From: Areca catechu
Taxonomy: Eukaryota > Streptophyta > Magnoliopsida > Arecales > Arecaceae
Direction: 5' to 3'
Length of the DNA: 64,000 nucleotides
Assembly: GCA_021397845.1 (NCBI GenBank)
Contig: CM038044.1
Coordinates: 103,104,942-103,168,941, forward strand
The stretch's first letter is position 1. Each line of letters begins with the position of its first letter. The translations under genes and the position numbers were made by a program. Below are positions 57,753-64,000 of the stretch, piece after piece. Under the pieces are notes generated by a model. It did no database searches. It was not told where the DNA came from and was given only the letters and a program-made list of their open reading frames with translations.

Positions 57753-58860
57753 TTTTTAGCTAACCAAGAAATTAGGTTGGATCCAAGAAAATTAGCAAAG
57801 CCACTAGTGGAGCAGCAATCCTCAAAACACTTAGCCTAATCTACATTAAAGGCTTAAAGCGAAGAGTTTATTTTAGTAAACACCAATCCATAAAAGAGAG
57901 TACACCGGGCTCATTTGGTAGCTTGCTCATGGATATTAGTTGGAGAATGCATGAATTGACATAATTATTTAACCATAAAAGAGAGATCATGCCATGTTAG
58001 TGTGGCATATTAGAGGGCACTAATAATTTGCCAGTAGTTGTGGATCATCAAACAAAGAGCTAATATCTTTGGATAAAGGAGGACTAAAAACCATAGGAGT
58101 CTTGATAGGTTTTCATTCAAGCATATAAACATGTTTTGAAAGCTCGATAAGATATCTTTGCAAAGAGAGTATCAAGCCTGTCTTGGTATGCTAAACTTGA
58201 ATGCCTAGAAAGTAGTAGAGATTGCCTAGATCATGGATTGCAAATTTATGACTAAGAGTACGAATGATGCTAGATATAGTCTAAGAGTCATTTCCAGTGA
58301 TGATAATGTCATAACATATACTAGAATATGAACAATATGAGATGAATTATTACAAACAAAAAGAGAAGGACCAATCTTAGATCCTTGAAAGCCAAGTGTG
58401 CAAAAAAAGTCTGTCAAGCATTGGAACCAAGTTTGAGGGGCTTGAGAGTTCTTAAAGTGACTTTTAAAGCTTTCAAACATAATGTGGATAGCGAGAGTAA
58501 ACATAGCCTTGAGGTTGAGACATATAAACTTCTTCGTGCAAAGATCCATGAAGAAAAGTATTAGAAACATCTAATTGGTAGATCATCCAATGAGAGGAGA
58601 CAACCATAGCAAAGACCGCTCATACGGTGGTGGCCTTGATCAATGGACTAAAGGTTTCATGGCAATTAAGGCCTGCTTCTTGGGTGTAGCCTTTTTAGCT
58701 ATAAATCTAGCTTTGAATCATTCAATAGATCCATCTACCTTTCTTTTAATCCAATAAATCCACTTATTCTCCACAATATTAATATTTAAGTGGGGAGGAA
58801 CAAGAACCCAAGTCTAATTCTAAAGTAATGCTTGAATTTCTGAAGACATTGCATCTCTCC
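57753..58860 (-). pseudogene. RT and start of RNase H, decayed copia element
   Basis: At 57840-57753 the minus strand reads STSGFANFLGSNLISWLAKK, the RNase H segment that continues at 51278. RT is readable at 58226-58570: FKNSQAPQTWFQCLTDFF, LGFQGSKIGPSLFVCNNSS and HILVYVMT, where the last should be the catalytic YVDD and is mutated. The RT start (WVLVPPHLNINIVENKWIY) lies at about 58835-58740. Frames shift repeatedly, so there is no functional product. Confidence 0.85.
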
Positions 58861-60180
58861 AAACTTGATGTTGAGAAGCTTGACAGAATGTGGTAGGCTT
58901 CGAGTATGTTGAGATAGACAAGGTAACAAGTTTACAAATTTCTAGCATTGGTGAGCTGTAAAATGTCTAATAATTGTGGATGGTCATAGGATTATAGGGT
59001 GAGTGTGTTTGGAAGATGAGGGTTGAGTTGGTGGAAAGGTAGATGTAGTTTGTTGGGCTTGAGTTGGATATGCTATCAAGTTAATGATAAGGGTAAGGTC
59101 ATCAAGATTGGAACTTTAATAAGTATTTCGAGGAATGGATTGTTCAAAGCTCAAAGGATCCTAAACTTAAGAGGGATATTCGGTCATCTATCGAGGTGAT
59201 GAACATTCAGGTGGATCCACAAAAGGTGGCAAAGATGGATTCTACATGGCTTGGTGAGGAAGCACATTAGGTGATGGCAATATAAGCCATGTACTGAGAT
59301 GAAATCCAAGGATAGACTAATTGTGACATAATATCTTAACTAATTTAGAGAATAGAAAGAGAGACTCATCAAATTATATATGTTTAGCCAAATAGATTCT
59401 ACCAGTTTCCTTGTCTAAACATCTATAACTTAAATAAGCCATGGAGTATCTCAAGAAGACACATTGCTTGCTATGAAAAGAAAACATGTGCTAACTGTAA
59501 GGTCTAAGAAGAGGATATACAGCACATTCAAAGATTCCTACAAAAAAATAATCAAGTTTAGTATGAAGTAATTTTTCATAAGGGATGGAGTTTTGAATGG
59601 ATGCAGAGGGAATTTGATTTATGAGAAATGTTGCTATTTCAAATTGAAAGTGCTAGTACTTTTGAGGAACGTGAGCATGAACAAGAAGGAAAAAATACAT
59701 ATCTACTTTGTACGCAATTTTTCTTTCAGAAGTTCCATTTTGCTCATCGGTGCGAGGATAAGAGATCCTATAAATTATGCCATATTATTTGAAGTGATTA
59801 TTAAGCAGTCTATACTCTCTTTCCCAATTTGATTGAAAAGTTTTGATTTTAGAATTAAAAGTTTGTTCAATCATAAGTTGAAATTAAGTAAAAATGGAGT
59901 AAACTTCACTTTTTGTCTTCATTGGATATAATTAGACAAATCTAAAAAAATTATCAATAAATATAACAAAATAAGAATGCCCATTGGAAGAAAGTATTGG
60001 GAGGGTCTCTAAACATCTGAATGGATCTATTCAAGAGGAGAAGAATTAATACTACCAGTACTCTTAAGTGAAAGCTTGGACATGTTTTCCAGAATGCAAG
60101 ATGAACATCGATCATTTCGAGACTTATGAGAAGAACATGGTAGATTAAATTTGGAAATGACATGACTTACAACTCTAGAG
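58861..60180 (-). pseudogene. Integrase, decayed copia element
   Basis: Read in several frames, the minus strand contains SKFNLPCSSHKSRNDRCSSC (end of the pre-integrase zinc region) near 60150-60090. It then has a broken core with NFSRFTW-like remnants, INQIPSASIQNSIPYEKLLH near 59620-59560 and GYRCLDKETGRIYLAKHI-like sequence near 59440-59380. The order fits copia integrase. 58861-59280 holds only low-similarity linker. Confidence 0.7.
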
Positions 60181-60479
60181 TTTGGTGTCCTGATTTAGCA
60201 TGCCAAACTTCTGGTGAGACCTTCTCACTTATTGATGTTTGTGGTGTACTAAAGGCTACTATGCCATTGAACTTATAGAGTCCATCCTCAACCTTACCTT
60301 GTAAAATGGGCTCCTTGGTAATTTAGTCCTTCGCAACAATAAAAGAAGGATAAAATTCAAAGTAACAATTATTTTCTCGGGTAAATCTTTGAACAGAGAG
60401 TGTGTTTGTTTATTTCAGGTACATGTAACATATCTTTTAGCAAAAATATTATTTTAGTCAGAAAGTAGTGTGGAGGATC

Positions 60480-60625
60480 CAGTGCGAGTGATTTGCAAAC
60501 CTTGGCCATTGCCTACTATCAACTAATCAGGGCCTTTGTATCTATCTGCAATGCTTAGATTTCCAAGATTTTGAGTGATGTGATTTATGGCTATAGTGTT
60601 TGGATACCAAGTAGCTTGCTGTAAT
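60480..60625 (-). pseudogene. Protease remnant, decayed copia element
   Basis: The minus strand reads WYPNTIAINHITQNLGNL followed by VGNGQGLQITRTGSS. This is the copia protease region, with the catalytic Asp-Thr-Gly replaced by Asn-Thr-Ile. Confidence 0.8.
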
Positions 60626-60683
60626 AGCGATGCGAAATTGATAGTTGGGGAGTGAAATTGAGATTTGGTGCCAGCTTGCTGGT

Positions 60684-61562
60684 TCATTGGATTCTACCTT
60701 GAAGGTTCATAGCATCTCCTGCATCTATTAACAGTGTAGTTATGGTAACCACAAATCTGATAAGGTCCTTTATATCTTTTGTTCTACTGTCGTCTTTAAT
60801 TGGATCCAAAGAAGTTAAATTGATTATTGCTTGGTGGTCTCTGAGCTGGTGTAGTGTAAACAGAGTTAGCCACAAGAGTATCGGAACTGATGGTCCATTG
60901 TTAACATGGATGAGTATCTCATGAGCAGATAACTGCCCATATAATTCACGAAAGGACATTGTATCTGGTCTTATGGTCAAGGCTGCAACAATACTATGAT
61001 ATTCAGATCCTAAGTTTTTATAGATAATTGCATTGAACTCTGCACCAGAGAGCGATCTTCTAGCATATGCTAGTTCATCACCCAAGAATTTGGCTTTTTG
61101 TAGATACTGTGATACGAACATATCATCTTTTTTGGGACTCTGTTAACTCAATATTTAATTAAAGCTGTCTCGCTTGAAAAACTACTCCAAATGTACTTGC
61201 TAAGGCTTGCCATACATATCAGGATACTGTGAGTCCAGTTACTTAAGGAAAAACCTTCCCAGATTCAGAAGAGAATAACCAGCATAGGAGCATCCGATCT
61301 CTTCGACACCATTCAATATATGTTGGAATTGGATCTATTTGCTTGGTCTGATTATTTAAAACTTTTTTTGGAAGAGCTTTGCTTGTACCATCAATGAATC
61401 CTTGTAGACCATGACAATTGAAAAGTGGAAGAAATCGAGTTTTCCATGATATATAGCTTTTAGTGGTGAGTTTGACAGAAAAAGTATGGTGTGGTTGTGC
61501 TTGGATAGAAGAGGTGATAGATGAGGATGTAGAAGAGATAACAGCAATAGAAGAAGAAGAAG

Positions 61563-61593
<31 letters not shown>

Positions 61594-61605
61594 GATATTG
61601 GCCAT
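60684..61605 (-). pseudogene. Gag, decayed copia element
   Basis: The ATG at 61605 starts MANIT followed by a run of serines encoded by the GAA/TTC microsatellite at 61546-61592, then the copia gag N-terminus (YISWKTRFLPLF, HGLQGFIDGTS). A stop lies at 61243. The second half is open at 61121-60684 with KFLGDELAYARRSLSGAEFN and ELYGQLSAHEIL. Frame changes between 61243 and 61121 break it. Confidence 0.85.
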
Positions 61606-61616
61606 GATTAACTTTT

Positions 61617-61628
61617 GCTCTGATACCA
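61617..61628 (-). other. Primer binding site, initiator-Met tRNA type (decayed copia)
   Basis: The minus strand reads TGGTATCAGAGC at the inner edge of the right LTR. Confidence 0.88.
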
Positions 61629-62008
61629 AGTTAAAAGAAATAGAATATGAAAATTGAAGGTAATGCATTTGATTCTCTTTCTATATCTTATAAGTAATAT
61701 ATCCATCCTTTTATACAACGAGGAAGACATCTACACATGGAAATCAATGATTCTACAATCATAAATATCAAACATATAGAATCACTATTTATAATTATAA
61801 GGATTACAGAGAATATTTCTTTAATTAATACAAGATATACAAAAATTAAGATCTATTCTGGGATTTAGCAGGATTCAGTTGGATCCATGAGAATACTTCT
61901 TTAATTGATGTTCTTATATTTCAGAAGAGATATGAGATCTCTAACAAACTATGAAAATATTTCTTTAATCAATACTCATTTCTCCGAAGAGATACGAGAT
62001 CTCCCACA
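61629..62008 (-). repeat. 5' LTR of the decayed copia element
   Basis: On the minus strand it starts TGTGGGAGATCTCG and ends TTCTTTTAACT. It has two similar 'agagatatgagatctc' blocks near its start. It is homologous to 50540-50894. Confidence 0.85.
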
Positions 62009-63744
62009 CTATCTTAAATCTGACGAGCAATGAAAAAGTAAAACAAATAATTCTATCACTATATATTGTCCTATGAAGGACTTTATAACACTATAATAGG
62101 TAAGCAAAGGCTGAAATCACAACCACAGTACACATCTATATATATTAAAATGACCGGCATAACTTTATGTTAAATGTTATTTTTCATACTTTTCCACCTT
62201 TAGGATCTTTCAGTATTTGTTTGTTTCTTACCAAGAGATTAGAACTTGTATGTATGTATGTGTGTGTGTATGAGAGAGAGAGAGAGACCTTGTTGGCCTT
62301 CTTTTGTCCTGAGCAGACAGAGCCCATAACTACTCTAATGACAGGACCAAAGCGTGGGGAGCAGCCCGTGGGTCCTTTGTCGAGCACCAAACCGAGAACA
62401 TACGGCAAAGCAATAAAAAGGCAAAAACGAGAAGAACCCTCGCCTTTGGGACCGCACCAGGGTGGGCTTCACGTGAGGAGGAAGAGCAGGACAAGGCCAG
62501 TGCCGGACTTCCGGCCAAGGCCTAACTTATTCTGAGTGTTTTGGACGCCGGGGAGGGAGCAATGTGTTAAAAGGTTAGATGACACCGCACCCATGCGTGA
62601 GGTGTTCTCCTATGGAGCTTTATATGCTGCTCTCCTTGGCACGTAGCGGCTCATTACCTTCTTGCCACCCCCACAACCACGAGGACCCTCCAATTACCAA
62701 ATCCATAGGCTCCAGCAAGTGTTTAATTGTCTGCGAAAGGAAATAATGCTGGACCACCGCCAGGCCACTAAGGTCAAGCTATGCATCACATTCATTTGAG
62801 GGTCCCCCCCCCCCCCTCTTTCATGGTTCACTTTTAGCCCACCACTAATGTGGAGGAAAGCCTGGACATCAGTGCTTGAATTGAAAATAACGGATGCAGT
62901 TGCTTCTTTCCTTTTTTTTTTTTTTTAAGTTGAGAAATTAAGAAATAAATTGCCATGGACATCAGTGCTTGAATTGAAAATAACGGATGCAGTTGCTTCT
63001 TTCCTTTTTTTTTTTTTTTTTAAAGTTGAGAAATTAATAAATAAATTGCCATGGCAAAAACTCCTAGGAGCGTTTGATGTCAAGACTGAAGGTGGTCCCT
63101 GAACTTATCCATTGTATGGTATATACATCTTGCCATCGTTAAGATTTTATTTAAGCCAGGTACGGTTCGGATGGATCCAAGAATATCTAAGCACCTCGAT
63201 CGAGAGTTCTAAACCTATCTTGTATGGGACCTCAATTCCCTCTATCAAGTATAGAGCTCGAGGGCCGGAACCTAGAATGATGAGTGACAAGTGGATTAAT
63301 AGGTGAGAGTATAGATTTTAGTAGGCAAGAAGGATTGGTGGGCTACGATACCATATTAATTAGATCCTATCTAAAAATCCAGGTATTTAGATAGATGGGC
63401 TTAATTAATATTGTAAACAAAGGATGTTGCATGGAAAACTAAAAGCAACAGATAAACAATAAGGAAAGTAAAATAGAAAAGAAGTAGAAAAATAACACGA
63501 AAGATTTAAGAGGTTCGGATGGCAATGTATCATTCCTATGTCTTGGGGTAAGATCTTCATATGCATCTTTTATTGATAATTGCATGAAACAATTACAAGA
63601 AAAAATAACCTCTAATCTCACACCCTTCTTTCTTTATATAATAAGAACAAGGTTATGGAACCTAAATCACAACAATACAAAGAGAAAAAAATCCATAGAA
63701 AGTTATAACCATTTCTTATATGCTTCCATACATGAATAGAAGAC

Positions 63745-63776
<32 letters not shown>

Positions 63777-64000
63777 CAACTTTTGTTGAGTTTAACCATA
63801 CTAGAATTATTATCCTTGTTGGTTTAAACTATCTATATTCCTATCATTATCTCGCTTCCCACTTGGTGGATTTTATCTTCATCATTTCTTTTAGTATTTT
63901 AGTAGGATGTGACTTTATAAACTAACATATCTCTCACTCAAAAACACGTGCTATCAATAAAACACCAATCAAATATCTTACCGTTCACTACTCATCACGT
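62009..64000. other. Intergenic DNA; no recognised gene
   Basis: Microsatellites include (TG)n/(GA)n at 62250-62289, a C run at 62803-62816 and (TA)n(TG)n at 63747-63776. The plus-strand frame at 62167-62535 (122 codons) has no known motifs; its GC-rich second half (62300-62530) is compositionally distinct. Confidence 0.5.
62863..63052. repeat. 94-bp tandem duplication
   Basis: GGACATCAGTGCTTGAATTG begins at 62863 and again at 62957. The two copies are nearly identical and differ mainly in poly-T length. Confidence 0.92.

Larger units (their letters stand above)
50540..62008 (-). mobile_element. Decayed Ty1/copia retrotransposon, split by a later insertion
   Basis: LTRs at about 50540-50894 and 61629-62008 are clearly homologous ('gattctctttctatatctta', 'aatatttctt.aattaatacaagatat'). 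On the minus strand the right LTR starts TGTGGGAGATCTCG and is followed by an initiator-Met primer site (61617-61628). The order gag, protease, integrase, RT, RNase H then runs leftwards. The element is interrupted at 51279-57747 inside RNase H. Almost every domain carries stops or frame changes. ACTAT occurs at 50535-50539 and 62008-62012 and may be the target duplication. Confidence 0.88.

Overview
This window is nuclear DNA of a flowering plant, probably a monocot. A palm is possible but is only a guess from overall character. It is AT-rich, has plant-type introns, and is dominated by transposable elements. I find one intact host gene: an NPH3/BTB (phototropin-signalling type) gene on the minus strand at 23482-25829. 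Its four exons join in frame to 619 codons. Nearly everything else is mobile DNA or debris.

Layout. (1) 1-15376: two nested Sirevirus-type Ty1/copia retrotransposons in opposite orientation. The outer one (plus strand) enters from the left edge and ends with its 3' LTR at 13970-15376. The inner one (minus strand, 2172-13512) is complete in outline: two LTRs of about 1.6 kb, an initiator-Met primer site, gag-pol, an envelope-like third ORF and several polypurine tracts. It is flanked by an exact ATATG target duplication. (2) 15561-16075: a 42-bp minisatellite. (3) 16637-20037: a non-autonomous LTR retrotransposon. In place of gag-pol it carries, in sense orientation, fragments of three unrelated host genes: splicing factor SF1 (KH region), exocyst subunit EXO70, and phenylalanine ammonia-lyase. 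This is the most unusual object in the window. (4) 21650-22574: a fold-back element. (5) 23264-26050: the NPH3 gene with its promoter and poly(A) signal. (6) 27315-28069: two adjacent tRNA-derived SINEs, one with a clear target duplication. (7) 30229-35963: a Mutator-like element with an exact 9-bp target duplication, hairpin arrays near both ends, a MudrA N-terminal-like ORF and a plant mobile domain (PMD) gene, but no visible transposase core. (8) 40630-50458: an En/Spm (CACTA) transposon with a TNP2-type transposase, a Transposase_24-type gene and long subterminal repeat arrays. (9) 50540-62008: a decayed Ty1/copia element on the minus strand. Its RNase H region is split by a GC-rich, non-autonomous LTR element (51279-57747) with an exact GTTAC target duplication. 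(10) 62009-64000: intergenic DNA with a 94-bp tandem duplication.

How the parts relate. All the element proteins I examined carry stops or frameshifts, so these are mostly dead copies. The two non-autonomous LTR elements (16637-20037 and 51279-57747) share the same kind of primer site and lack pol, so both were presumably mobilised in trans by related Ty3/gypsy elements. The nesting gives a relative order: the outer Sirevirus is older than the inner one, and the decayed copia is older than the GC-rich element inside it. Family names come from reading motifs by eye; no database search was made.
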